64,000 nt of DNA. It comes from Microbotryum silenes-acaulis (lineage: Eukaryota > Basidiomycota > Microbotryomycetes > Microbotryales > Microbotryaceae). The stretch's first letter is position 1. Each line of letters starts with the position of its first letter. The stretch spans positions 124,001 to 188,000 of the forward strand of contig QPFY01000021.1 of NCBI GenBank assembly GCA_003665825.1, in the 5' to 3' direction. Below the pieces are notes generated by a model. The model made no database searches. It saw nothing but the letters and a program-made list of their open reading frames with translations, and was not told the DNA's origin. The position numbers and the translations under genes are program-made. This document shows, piece after piece, positions 39,107 through 51,300 of the stretch.

Positions 39107-39645
39107 TTACGAAAGCGTCAAGTTATAGCTCCTCTTCCACTGACAGGAGCGCATGCACTTGTCCGCCATTTGCATCTGCTTGCAAGGACGGGGGTAGTCG
39201 TGCGGGTGGTGCGATTCGCAGTGCGTTTTGAAGCACAATTTCTGTCTGCTCCGATAAGAAAAAAGGGTGATAGGAGGTGTTAGGATACCGCGCTAGCAGC
39301 GGTGGTGGGGAGTTGACTGACTGCTTGTGAGAGGTGATGTTGCCACAGGACGAGGTTTGACAATCGCTAAAGAAAAAGGGGATCCTCGTCAGCTCCGCTC
39401 TTTCCAGGCCGTTGCGATCGAAACGACAATTAGTGAGGGATCGGGGCATCGATTACTGACGTGCACCATGCCTTAAGCCAATTGCAGGAATCTCTGACTC
39501 AATTGATGATGTGATCAGCAACTTGTTAACTACGGATAGCGGTGATAGCGATGACCACTTACTGAACCGACGGAGGCCACGGGTTCGCAAGAGCCACACT
39601 GACGGCAGTGAAAAGAACGAGCAACTTGATGAGGGAAGGCATCAT
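39107..39645 (-). CDS. Small secreted cysteine-rich protein (family member D)
   Basis: A predicted secreted protein of 97 aa. Exons by eye: 39563-39645, 39467-39493, 39322-39366, 39107-39245. All three introns are in phase 2; internal exons are 27 and 45 nt. The signal peptide is MMPSLIKLLVLFTAVSVALA. Cysteines: CNWLKACDCQTSSC (a slightly shifted version of the family block), CFKTHC (C-x4-C), then CKQMQMADKCMRSC (C-x8-C-x3-C). The same final motif occurs in the genes at 7278 and 35443, so I place it in one family despite little other identity. A TATA-like sequence lies 70 bp upstream of the start. Confidence 0.8.
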
Positions 39646-39714
39646 GTTGAACTAGGCAAATCGAAGGAAGAAGTGGTGTGAATAAAGGAAAGAGAGGAAC
39701 GGGATGGGTGTGGT

Positions 39715-39723
39715 CTTATATCA
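39715..39723 (-). promoter_or_regulatory. TATA-like element of the secreted-protein gene
   Basis: Read on the minus strand, the sequence is gatataaga, centred about 70 bp before the start codon at 39645. Confidence 0.45.
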
Positions 39724-40252
39724 TTCTACTCATCCGAGGCTGCTGCCGATTCCATTCCATCCCCTTCCATTAACCTCCCCGCAGGATGCGCTCCTATCCT
39801 CCCGAACATCAGATTAGCCGCGTGGTTAAATTTTCCTCGGATCTCGCAGGCGGTTGGTTAAACCCTCGCATCTTTCAGGCGGTTGAAGTCGTCTTCGTGA
39901 GCGGTGAGAGGAAGTTTAGCCGAGGAACCCACCCTCCCTCGCTCGTGGCTGTGCATAGCATTTGTCATCAAATCTCGTGCAATGGAAGAGAGATGCCCAG
40001 AGGCACGATAGAGATGAGCTATGCTCGCTCGCTTGCCAAGGCGTGTCATGTAAAGAGTTTCAGCTCGTTTTCGCGTGATCGTGCACTTCCGAGAATATAT
40101 GGATGCCTAACGAATCTTCGCTCTCGGCGCTCTCTCGTGTCCTCGTTCATCCAAGGGAAAGCCCGGAACCGTTCGAAGAGAGTGAGAAACGAAACACGCA
40201 TTGCGAACCATGCACGACGAGGAAAGAAAAAGAAAAACAGGGAAGGAAGCGT
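39724..40252. other. Intergenic
   Basis: This lies between the 5' side of the secreted gene and the 3' end of the GYF gene. A long plus-strand open frame crossing it runs antisense into the GYF gene and is not supported. Confidence 0.5.
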
Positions 40253-43200
40253 CTACTTGCTCCCGACCTTCTTCTTCTTCCCCCCCGCAACCTTGACGCT
40301 CCACTCCTTACTACCCTGTTGCGCCTCCTTACCACCACTTGCACCCGTCGACGCCGAGTTCGTCCCTCGACTACTAAAACTTAACCCAGGGTATCTACTC
40401 GTCGTATCCGTCTGCCTCCTCGCTGTAAACTCATTCGCGAACCTCCTCCCATCCAAAGTCGATGAATTCGCATATACGCTATCCGAAATGATCTCCAAGA
40501 CGTCTTCGGAGATCTCGAGAGGGAAGGAGAGGAGCATGGCGATGAATTCGTCTAAAGAGGGGACGACGAGGCCTTTGAGCGCGGAGCGGGTCCAGGTGAG
40601 GAATTCAGGGGAAGGGGGTGGGGGATGGTCGATGGAGTACACGGGGGTCGTGGTGCGTGCTACCGAGGCTCGCGCAGGGGTCGTGATCGTTCCGGAGAGG
40701 GTCTTGGACATGGATGAAGACTTAGTAGGCGTTGAAGGGATCATCGTGACACCCTTGATGGGGTTCTTGACAGCCGACAACGGCAGGCCAGGGATCACCG
40801 TCTTTGTAACCGGGGCCTGAGCTTGAGGCGACGCCTTGACCGCAATCGTCGTCCAAGGAGCAGGGGCTTTACTTGCCCCCGTCGAGGCCGACACCGCAGC
40901 ATATCCACGCCCAGGCGCACGCGAAGCCGCGACGGCAGGTGAAGTCGCCCCTGCACTTTGTTGAGCTTGCAATGCCGCCTTCTTGCGCCTCTCTTCCTCT
41001 TCTTGGATCTCCTTGAGCGTCTTACCCGAACTGCTCGTCGCTTTAGCCTTTGACCAAGGCGAAGAAGCTGTCGTGGTAGTTGTAGCACTCGCCGAGGCAC
41101 TCGTCGCCGAAGCACCCCAATTCGTCGACGCAGGCAACTGCTCCGCGGCTTCGAGAGCGGCCCCACGTTGCGCGGCTTGAATGTTGGCTTGGGCGGCTTG
41201 GATACGAGCGGCATGCTTGCGTTTCTCCGCGGCTCGAGCTTCGATCTCTTGAATCTCGCGCAACGACGGACCACTCGAGCTCGTCGTCTCTTCCTTGACC
41301 CAAGGAGCGGTTGTCGCCGGAACCGGTTTGGAAGGCGTCACAGGCGCCGAAGGCGCAGGACTAGGAGTGGCGGCGGCAGGGGCAGCCTGTTCCCCTTGTG
41401 CGACGGGAGCAGGGGCGGGAGCCTTGGGTCTCGCGGCGGCCTCTTGAGCCTCTCGCAAGATCTTGTCCGTCGCCGAAGTCTTGGAACTGAGCTCGATCTT
41501 CTCCGCAGAGAGCTGAGGGATTGAAGCCCAGTGCGAGACGGGAGCTGGAGCAGGGACCGGTGTAGCCGCGGTAGCAGGAGCAGTTTCGACGACAGGTGAG
41601 GGCGCAACGGGGGTGGGAGCAGGAGCAGACGAAGGCGTGACGGGCTCCGCGAGGAACTGAGGCTGGCTCGGCACGGCGGGGGGTGGACCGATCGGGGACG
41701 GAGCGGCGGATGTCATGGGTGAACGAACAAGTGAACGCGTATCGAGCTCCAACGAGCGTTGAGGCAATAGCGACGTCCACAAGGGTTGAGCGGGCGGAGC
41801 GATCGCCGTCGCACTGTTCAGACCGTTCCATCCTGGCTGAGACTGGCCAAAGACCGACGACTGTTGGTGCATCCCTTGCGGCTGTTGTTGTTGTTGCTGC
41901 TGCTGCGGTTGGCCAAATACGTTAAACTGATTGTGGTTCTGCAATTGATGACCAAAACCATTCACACCGGGCGAAGCGACACCATTGTTCCCAAAGCCCC
42001 AGGACGACGCCGCAGAACTGGCTTGATTCGCAGCGGCGAGAGCAGCCGATACGACACTCGGACTCGAGGAAGCCCACGGGTCCAGGGTTTGCGCCGTCGA
42101 ACGACTCGCGAGACCGAACGCTGACGACTGGTGCGCGAGCGAGGGTGAAGCCGCGGCGGGGACACCGAACGGCTCGTAAAACGGTGAGGCAGCTCCGAAG
42201 GCGCGTTGCGAACCGAGACCAGGCGAGGCTTGGCCGAGAGGCCATGCACTTCCATTGACGGCATGCGAGATCGGAGGGGGCAGCGCGGTGATAGGTTGCA
42301 ACTGCGCGGTGAGGAAGAAGGTCTCGCGGTCGCCTGAGCGGTGCACGACGCTCTCGATCGTCTCAAAGTCCAGTTCGCCGACACGCTTGACGCGCAGGTC
42401 CGAGCTGAAGAAGCCTTGTTTGTTCCAATCGACCATCATCGAAGGTGTGAAGGGGCCTTGGATCTGGCCATTCGGATCGCGGTACAGCCACGACAGGTCT
42501 TGGCCGCCACTGGGTTGGATCGGCGCGAATCCAGGCGGGTTCGACGGGGTCTGGGTCGGAGCTATCGAGTCGAAGCCGTTCGCAGCCGAGCTCGCGTGGT
42601 TCTTCGCCGCGGTAGAGGATTGGAAAGGGTCGTCGATCGGGTCCGAATCGAGAGCCAATGAGCCCAAGATGCTCGTCGCGTGCTGGGCCAGATCTGCCTC
42701 CGTCACTTGCGAGGCCGACGACGATGAGGCTGGTCCGACCGACTCGCTCGACTGTGACTCGAATGCCGGTGCGTCGTTCGGCTCGGAGCTCGGCTCGTCC
42801 TCATCCCAGGTCGCTGGAACGGCGTCGGACGGGGCGTCGGTTTCGGAGGATCGAATATCGGCGCTGGGCTCGAGAGAAGGTTCGGCGGCAGGGTGTCGTC
42901 GAGGTGCGAAGCCAAGAGGCTGCGGGTGGTCGAGCAATCCGACTGAATCAGTTCCAATTCCCATGTCTTATCACGTGTTTTGTTTCCCACGCCAGCACTG
43001 ACCTTGTCACCCTCTCCCTCACTCTCACCAGCCCTCCTCCACCTGCCCGAGGCTTGCCAAACCTCCTTTGCGCCCGTTCCTTCACCACTCGTAGTCCTCG
43101 ACGCCGATCCGCCATTGGTCGACCCACCTAAACCACCTAAAACGCCACCCGTGATCCCAAGAGAAGGGTTTGTGGTCCTCTCGGTACCCCTGACGCGCCT

Positions 43201-44296
43201 GGTCGAGCTCCCGAGCGCTCCAACAAGGCCTTTGTCCTGCGCTGCGCCGGACGAGGCAGAAGGGGAGGTGCCCGAACCGAAGGCAATACCGGACGAACGC
43301 GAGGGCGTCGACCGGGCGTTACGATCCCGATCACGGGGCAAGGTGCCCAACGAGGCTAGGTCGAGCGTGTTGGAGGGACTGCCGGCTGCAGCGGCGGGGG
43401 AATCGGTGCCACGGAGCTGGTGCGAAGGTCGGACTCGCGTGTTGGCCGGGTGAATCGAGGTTGCAAAGAGCTGCAAATGCGGGACCGAAACGGTGAATGT
43501 TAGTTAAGCTTCTGTATCATGATTTCGGTCCTCAAAATGCTGCAATCACATCTGCGAATGCTCTTGTCCCCACACAAGCTCGAGGAGGAAAAAGAGCCTA
43601 ACCGAAACGATTGTTCCCCCTTCCCTGCCCCGTCCACCTTCTAGTCACCTCAACAAGGCAATAAAATCAAATAAGAATCAACACTCACCTCTTTCTCCCC
43701 GTTCCTAAACTCGCACAGAGCCCAAGGGGCCTCTCGTGTCGGATTTTCGCTCGTTGCCAAGGCGTGAGGGGACAGATCGATCGGCCTTCGTCGCGCCTTG
43801 TCCTCGTCATAAAGACTGAGGATAAAGTCCCTCGAATAAACGAACGGTTTGTTCAGAGCATTTCGCTCATGTTCTTGTGCGAGACGCTTGGCATGGGAGA
43901 TGGGAGCGGTGGTAGGACTGAGGATGGAGGAGAAGGATCGAGCGACGACGGCGGGTGGTGGTGGTGCAGCCGCGGCGTTGGGCTCACTCGAGGTGGTATC
44001 GTCTTTGTTACTACCGTTGGAATTGACTCGACGAGGTGGACGAGGTCGAGTGATGGAAGTGGGTGCAAAGGCACCGAATGCGTTGCCTGGGCGAGCCGTT
44101 GGGTCCGACGGTGACGGTGAGGTGAGCAGCGGTCGTCGTCGTCGTCGGACGTCGCAGCGAAGCGAAAAAGGGGGGAAGAGCAAGAACCACAGGCGCGCAG
44201 AGGCAGTAGTAGAACAGAGGCAGACAAGAGGCATCAGCTACAGCCCGCTTGGCACACCCTTACCTCGAACTGACCAGGTCCGAATGCGTGCGACAT
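40253..44296 (-). CDS. GYF-domain protein of the Smy2/GIGYF family
   Basis: It is a translational repressor/adaptor type that binds proline-rich partners through its GYF domain. Exons by eye: 44275-44296, 43689-44086, 43011-43470, 40253-42942 (1,189 aa). The eIF4E-binding-like motif VYSRDFILSLYDE lies near residue 91, followed by the conserved PWALCEFRNGEKE. The GYF domain is around residues 443-500, with LSWLYRDPNGQIQGPF and MMVDWNKQGFF. The middle is Pro/Ala/Ser/Gln-rich and low-complexity, with a glutamine run and a charged EEEERRKK coiled stretch. The conserved C-terminal region contains FLTWTRSALKGL and LLSFPLEISEDVLEIISDSV. The 22-nt first exon and the weak donor gtgaca after exon 3 are the least certain joins. 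Confidence 0.87.
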
Positions 44297-44871
44297 GATT
44301 GCTGGAAAAGTGCGAGAGAGAGGATGAGAGCAAGGCTCGAGAGCTGGTGATGATGATGGTGCAAGGTGGGAGAGATGAAGTCGGCAGTGCGCACACGAGC
44401 GCGAGTGCGCGAAGCCCGAATTACAAATTGCACCTTTACAGACTTGAAGCTAATGCGCAGAAAACTGCCGCGCGCGCGGGCAGTCCTTTTTGACATCGCC
44501 CCTCAGGAGCACAGGCCCACCCCTCAATTGCCACTAGCAAGTCCCGAGCCTTCTCTAGCTCTAGCAGATCCCAGCTCTCCAGTAACCTAATGTTCTCGGT
44601 GTGGTAATTGTGAGAGCACTGCCGTTCGAGCGTTCGGAACGAGTACAGTGCGGAAACTCACTACACGCACATCGTCCGAGTGTGCCAAGAGCTCCAGTGT
44701 GCAGAGCTGGTGCAGAAATCGCGGTTGATGCGGGAGCTGCACAACGGTGTCCACTCTCGGCGTTTATTACTCTTCTAAATCGCCCCCATAGTATAGAAGT
44801 TTTCGAGTAGATGAAATTGCAAAGCCGAAATAAACTATGGGCGGCTCCGATCCGCAAGAGGCCCCGAATCT
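44297..44871. other. Intergenic between GIGYF/Smy2 and UTP5
   Basis: It holds the promoter of the GYF gene and the 3' end of UTP5, both minus strand. No gene is seen. Confidence 0.5.
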
Positions 44872-47554
44872 TTAATCCGACTCGTCCTCGTCCTCGTCCT
44901 CCTCTTCATCATCTTCATCTTCCTCATCGTCCTCACTAGCTTCCAAATCCAACAAACCCTCCATCCCCTCTTCCCCTCCCCCACTCCCTTTCTCCGCACT
45001 GCCAAGCTCCTCATCTTCCTCCTCACTTCCTTCCTCACTGTTTTCGTCCTCCTCCTCATCATCCCCACCGAGCATCACATCCTCCACGCTGCCTTCATCC
45101 TCACTAGCCTCACTAGCCTCACTTCCCTCCCCTTCCTCACTATCCTCACTACTCTCCCCCTCGACATACCTCGTACCCTGCGCACCCACCTTCCCTCCCT
45201 TCGCAGCAACCCGTCGTTTGATCGCCCCTTGTTGTCGACTTTGAATCTGCGCCAAGACGAGATCGAGACGACCATTCAAGGCGAATAGGCTAGGTTGGAT
45301 CGAGAGTCGATTCGTCAGACTGGCGTGTAGGGCCGAGAGCCGTGTGACGAGGGAGGGGATCTGGGACAGTTCGAAGGGGTCAAGGGATGAGTTCTCCGAT
45401 TCGGACCAAAAGGAAAGATAAGCTCCGTATAGGGTCCTAGACTGACCGTCACCAAAAACCCAACGTGCACCACCAAAACTTGCTTGACCCACTCGATCAA
45501 ACCCCTAGACCTTTGCACGCTCGCCGTACCACCCACTTTACCCCCCTTGCCCGTTCCCAACCTCTGAACCAACGCTTCGAGGAGGTTCAGGACCAAGCTT
45601 CCCGAAGGGAGTTTTTGGACCGTCGATCGGATGAGGGTGGGTGAATCGTGCAAAAGACAAGATTCGAGTAGAGGGGCGTCGGAGGAGTGAAGAGCTTGGA
45701 TCAGGGTCGTTGTGAGTGTCGTCGCCGGCGCGGCGAGACGATTCGAAAGATCCTCTTCATCCTCGTCATCGTCTTCATCCTGATCTTCATCCGAAGAAAG
45801 GCCCTCGTCCTCGCCAGAAGAAACCTCCTCATCGTCCTCCCGAATCGCCAAAGCATCCTTGCTCTGCTTCGCCTTGGATACGTTCATCGCTTGCAGCCGA
45901 TCGGCAAGAGTAGGTTCGGCCATATCGACGTCTAGTTGACCCGAATGGGCGAGATCGTCGTCGTCTTCACCACCTTCAGTAGCAAGGTTCGGTTCAGCGG
46001 ACCGAGAGTTGCTCGAGGGATGTTCGACGTAACGAGAGGGTGGGGCCTGCGCGGAGGAAAGCGACAACGAGGAGAGTAAGTGCTCGAGTCCAAAGGCACA
46101 AAAATAGAGAGAATTCAACTTGCCGTCCCCACACTCTCCTCCTGCCCATTCGCGAACAAACCCGCCGCATTCTTCTCCAACGCAATCTTCTCCACCAGCG
46201 ACCCCGCCTCGCTCAGATATTTGACCTGTTCGAAAACGGGCTTGACCCCATCCCTGCAGAGCACAAGCTTGTCCGATCGCAAAGCCGCATTCGCGAGCGT
46301 CGCACCTTGTACTTCCGTCTCGACCTTAAGTGCTTGGACCTTCTTACTTGAGCCCGTAGTCGAAGGAAGGGAAGTGAGGTAACCCTTCCCCTCTGCATCA
46401 ATAGCGACGAGATGAGCCACGTTCGAAGCGATTGCTTGCACGCCCGAATCAAGACCCAAACGAGCGACCAGTTGAGCGTCCTTTGAGGGGCTCGAAAGGC
46501 TGAACGACCAAAGTTGAACAAACCGATCCGTCTTGGAATACGTGAAGAAGGCGAGGTCGTCCTTCTCAACCGCAGAATCTTCCTCCATCGCAGACTCATC
46601 GACCTTGTGCTGGACCCACTCGACCCGCGCGACGTCGACGTGGCCCGTACATCTTCCGACAAGAGTCGATTTGAGTTCCTTGACCTTGTCTTTTTTCGGC
46701 GCTTTGGTACCCAGTGAGAGGGAGTAGATGTGAAGCGAGGCCTTGGAGAGGACGAGGTGGATGGGTATCTTGTTTTCTTCCGATGATGGATTCGCGTACC
46801 GAACGGCGAGGTCGTCCCATGCCGTCACTTGATCGCCCAAGACGGTCGTTCGAGCGATCAAGGATCGGATGGTAAGATCCCATACGCGTGCGATCCCATC
46901 TTGATGCGTCGACCAAAGATGACCCGTCGAGGTTGCCGGGCTAGCCAGAGCGGTGACGGGACTATTGACGCTAGGATGGGACATGGTCCATTCCTCCTTC
47001 CCATTCGGCGACCAAACGAGAATCTCACCCGATTCCTGACCCAACACCAACACCAATTTGGGCCCCGGAGTGTCCACAGCAGCTACTGGAGCTGGAGCTG
47101 GAGCGACCAGAGTCTCGATTTGGGAATCTGATTTTCTCCTCTTCTTGCCCCTCTTCTTATCCCCTTGACCATCCTCCTCTGCACCTTCAGCATTCTTCTC
47201 CTTCTCCAGCTTTGCACTAGGTACCCACGCCCATTCGATCGCATGGACCTTGTGCCGAGCTTGTTGTTCTTCCGTTTCCCCTTCTTCCGCTCCTTCCTCG
47301 CCCGCTCGACCGAGCGAATGCGCATCGCTCGCCCATCGACTGATGCATTTCCCGGACGAGGCGTCGTAGACCCTTAGAGTGTGGGTATCGGGTGCTCGGT
47401 GCAGGTGCGCGTAGTAGTAGATTGAAGACGACGACGATGCGGATGAGGAGGAAGAAGGTGAGGGTGAGAAGCGGGTCAACACGTCCGATGCCGAGGTCGA
47501 ACGAGGCGTGATCGCCGTCGTGCGTCGAGCTGTAGGTCGATCCTTTTTACCCAT
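44872..47554 (-). CDS. UTP5: U3 snoRNP/SSU processome protein Utp5 (WDR43)
   Basis: A t-UTP/UtpA component acting in the nucleolus on pre-18S rRNA. Exons by eye: 46124-47554, 45447-46046, 44872-45360 (839 aa). The N-terminal half is a WD40 propeller (LVLVLGQESGEILVWSPNG, GHLWSTHQDGIARVWDL, CTGHVDVARVEWV). The C-terminal half is a Utp12-type helical domain (LADRLQAMNV, LTTTLIQALHSSDAPLLESC, RGLIEWVKQVLVVHVGFLV, then IPSLVTRLSALHASLTNRLS), followed by a very acidic Glu/Asp/Ser tail of about 100 residues. A second acidic block lies between the two halves. Intron 1 (46047-46123) begins with GCAAGT. The ATG at 47554 opens MGKKDRPTARR, a plausible basic nucleolar start. Longer in-frame sequence upstream has no conserved content. 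Confidence 0.88.
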
Positions 47555-47872
47555 CGTAGCTGGTGGTGTACGTGAAATGCTGTGCTGATGGGAGGTAGAA
47601 GGAGCGCGTCGAAGCGGAGTGCTGAGCGACGAAGGTGATCGACCGCTGCGAAGAAGCCTTGCGGAGCAGTGCGGAGCTGCAGTCGCGCGCGCGCAAAAGG
47701 CCTTTGCGAAGTTGATCGTCCGTGCCGCTCGGACCTCCTTACAGCTCTCCCCACTTTCGGCTCCGTTGACGTGACACTGCAAGCGCTCAAGTTTTCATCG
47801 CGATTCGGAAATACACTCTTGTCATTACACACAAAAACACAAACATTCGCAGTTCCCCTCTCTTTCCCTCAT

Positions 47873-50505
47873 CTAACTCATACTAACATCTCCATCCCCA
47901 CCTTGTCCATCATCCTCGCCCTCGCCCGCAACCGTCGTCCTCCTCGCCGCACTGACCGTCAAGTTCTCCTCCTCCCCTGGGCCACCTTTGGGTACCTCGA
48001 CGTCCTCCGCCTCCGCCTGACCGGGCGTGGCCAACGCCTCGATAGTAGGTGCACCACCCATCATCTTCGCACCGTTCCCACTCCCCGCAGCAACCGATCC
48101 ATTCCCCTTCACACCGGTCCCTAAACTCTGCCAACTCTGTCTATCCTTCCTCCCTCCCTCGCCCTCATCTTCCGAATCCGAGAACTCGTCATCGCGTTGG
48201 ATTTGTGCGTCTCGAGAGTGCTGCGAACGACGTTGGTTGGGGTCGCGCGTGTCTTCTTCTTCGTCGTCCGAGTCGAGGTCCATTGCTGTGCGCGGGATGG
48301 CTGAGCGGTACCAGATGAACATATATCAGTCCCCGGGCAAAATGAAGTGGACAAAACAAAAGATTGAGACTTACGTTGCAACTGCACACTCGGTGCCGCT
48401 CCCGTATGACGCAGCGTCTCAAACACCTGCGTCTTGATCTTCTCGAGGTACTCACGCGTGTTGAGGTCGTCCATGTTGCACTGCGGTACGTCGAGTTGAT
48501 ACGTCGGGCCGTAGTATTCGTAGTATTCATTCATCGGGATATCTGAAAACCCCTAAGGGTCAGTTTACCGTTCCCCCTTTTCGAGCCGCACACCCCTTTC
48601 AAGATCGAACTCACTCCTACCCAATTCCTGCCCCGCGGCCAAACCCGTCTCAAAAGCCCACGTCCTCGACACGTTACGAATAGTATACCCACCTCCACCC
48701 AGCAACAATAACGGCAGACCAAAGGACTTGATGTATTGGACGCAGTTGGCATGACCTCTCATCGAGAGGTTCAAAGTTCCAATCTTGTCGCCGGACAAGG
48801 AGTCGCCTCCGCATTGGAGCACCACGGCGGAGGGGCGGTACCATTCCATGATTTGGGAGATGACCTGAGCGGACAGAGAAAGAAGAGGAAGGAGCCCCAA
48901 GTGGCAAGGACCAAGGCGTCAGCTCGCGCCGCTCATGCAAAAACAGATGGTTAGCAGACTCGAGTCCAGTAAGGAGGCAGTAGGCTCGACTCACTGGCTC
49001 AAATACACTCTTGTACGCCTCATCGGTGATACCATCCCTCAAGGGAAAGTTGACTGAGTAATTACGTCCTTTACCATAGCCAATATCCTTGATATCGCCC
49101 GTACCAGGGAAGAACTCGCCGTACTTGTGAAACGAGCACGTCATGACCCGGTCGGTCGTGTAGAAGGCTTCCTCGACACCATCGCCGTGGTGGACGTCAA
49201 TGTCGACGTAGAGGACGCGGGGGTGATAGCGTAAGAGTTCGAGGATACCGAGGACGATGTCTATGCGGATTGCGATGGAATGGCGAAGAGCGGTCAGTTC
49301 TCGCCTCTCTACCAGCAGAATCTTGCAGGACACCCCGTTCTGCTAGTTTGATATGAAAGGCAGCATTGAAAATATTGTACTGACCGTTGATGTAGCAGAA
49401 ACCCGATGCCTCGGCCTTTTTGGCGTGATGCAGACCTCCGGCCCAGTTGATCGCGATGTCGCACTTGTCCCTCGACAGTCGAGCAGCTCCCTCTGCATCG
49501 CTCATCCACACGGTTCATCAGTAGGCATTTCGATGCCCAGAAGTAGGGCGTACGACGTACCCATCGATCCACCAGCCGAGATGGAGCAGTACTCGAACAG
49601 GCCATCAAAAACGGGACAATCGTCACCGACGTTGACTGTATAGGGGTCCAGAAAGAGGGCCACCTCATCTCATCAGTATCAGTCCCATACATTAACAAAC
49701 CCCATCATTTCGAGTAGGAGGACGCACATTTTCCCATCTCACGACTTATTCCCCCCGCCCTCGCCGCTCCCGTTCCCGCGCCGGTGACGCCCATCCCTTC
49801 GGCGGCTTGTTCGATCAAATCGGGTGTGACGCGCGACAAGAAGTCGACGTATTCGTCCGTGTGGAATTGGGCCATCTCTTTCCGTGTGGCGGGTTTGGCT
49901 CGCTGTGGAGGTGGGTTGGAGGTGGGTTGGAGGTGGGTTGGAGATGGGGGTGATGGTGGTGGTGTCGAGGCGAGGAAGCTAATTAGCACTTGATTGTTTG
50001 ACGGCGCTGTGACGGCCAACGTACGAAAATCTCCATCTTCTTGTACAGGCCATAGTTCATGACGAGCGAGTGGGTCATGCGAATACTGTCATGGGTGGGC
50101 ACGACGATCGGTCAGTCAGGCAGTCGGTGAGGTGGAGCTCGCTTTCGCAAGCCGGAGGAACGACGCGACGCAGGATGGATTTGTCGACCGCTTACCGATG
50201 CGGCTTCATCGGATGTGAAGGACCATAGTCTGTTCAGATGATGGGTGACAAGGAGATCAGCCTGGTGTGGGAGGATAGGGCCTGCTTGCTCATGCCGGGG
50301 CTAGTGTGACCAGCACAGCAAGGAGGGGAGTGGTGACGGCAACGAACGATAGTTTCCAATGTCTGGACAAAGCAACAAAGGAGTCAGTCTACGAGCAATG
50401 TAGATCCGTAACCGATGGACGAGACCCACCCGAGTCAAAGAAATAGCAAGTCCTCTTCTTGGCGCCCGTGACCGGGGTCATGATTCCCGCCGCCGCCGTC
50501 GACAT
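47873..50505 (-). CDS. RPD3: Class I histone deacetylase Rpd3
   Basis: Zinc-dependent lysine deacetylase of the Sin3/Rpd3 corepressor complexes. Exons by eye: 50430-50505, 50348-50362, 50196-50229, 50025-50085, 49728-49902, 49561-49635, 49385-49492, 48995-49260, 48621-48864, 48375-48542, 47873-48300 (549 aa). Catalytic-domain landmarks: [95 protein letters not shown] and NEYYEYYGP. All Zn ligands and active-site His pairs are visible. Exon 2 is 15 nt. Between RVTPD and FNVGDD there is a Gly/Ala-rich insertion of about 30 residues where the yeast protein, as I recall it, has about 11. The acidic, Ser-rich C-terminal tail is longer than in yeast. Confidence 0.95.
49905..49945. repeat. Short tandem repeat in RPD3 intron
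   Basis: Three to four copies of the 11-mer gtgggttggag in the intron between exons 4 and 5. Confidence 0.8.
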
Positions 50506-51300
50506 GACGTGCTACGATCCAAGTGGTCGGTGTAGATCAAGGGCAGGATCCCGAACCGAATGTCGTCTTCGAATCAGCGCTGGCTGTGCGAGTGCTAGGC
50601 GATAGGCTGGGAGACGCCTGAGTTGGTCCCTAAGTGGTCGAGTCCGAGTGGTGGGCAGGAGATGGAAAGGCCCCTGAAGGCTGCGATCGAATAAGTCGCC
50701 GCGCGTCAGATCATGCGACGCGGTCACGGGGCTCTCGGTGGCGCAGTAGATCGCCATGCCGTTGGCTATCGCCCAAGGGGCGACAAATGATCTTGAAAAA
50801 GAAGAGTATACACAGGGTAGACCAAGATGCTTTTTGTTATGGCAGTCGGCACCGCGACCGCCGGGAGAGATAGTCAGCGCCGCCGTCACGTACTACTCCG
50901 ACTGAGTCGTCGTCTCACGTCTTCCATTTATCGTACACGGACTTTGTCCGAGGATACATCGCAACACTCGCGGTTAGACCCGAACGGGTGAACTAAAGAA
51001 GCTTAGCGCAGTTTCAAAGCTCGTTGAAGTCCGGCTGACGGCTGAGCCGGAGCCGCGGAGCCACGATCCCCGCCGACGGACTGGTCGCGGGGCCGGTGCA
51101 GTCCGTGGGCCCGTCCTGAGCACATGGATTTTTGAGCTTAAGAGTCGAGAGCACAGCGTAGGCGACGAAAAGGGAAAAGGCACAGCGCGACGCGAGAAGC
51201 GCGGTGCCAGTTGCGCGGGAAAGGCGACAGCGCACAGTCCAGAGTTGGGAGTTACTCATTCTTGACATTTGGTCAGTCGAATGAATTGGACAGAACTCAG
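50506..51300. other. RPD3 upstream region
   Basis: The open frame directly upstream of the RPD3 start ends just before its ATG and has no conserved content. No other gene is seen. Confidence 0.5.

Noticed and set aside
39786..40820. A 344-codon plus-strand frame
   Set aside because: Its second half is antisense to the conserved C-terminus of the GYF protein and its first half is intergenic. No domain or splice support.
42255..43001. A 248-codon plus-strand frame antisense to the GYF-domain exon
   Set aside because: It mirrors the GYF domain coding strand; the minus strand carries the recognised domain.
44560..44830. Possible tRNA or small RNA gene in the GIGYF-UTP5 spacer
   Set aside because: No cloverleaf, A-box/B-box pair or snoRNA boxes could be fitted by eye.
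46829..47131. Plus-strand frames antisense to UTP5
   Set aside because: The minus strand encodes the WD40 repeats and the antisense frames have no family features.
50512..50889. A minus-strand 125-codon frame just upstream of RPD3, considered as an N-terminal extension
   Set aside because: It ends in a stop immediately before the RPD3 ATG. The family N-terminus begins at 50505.
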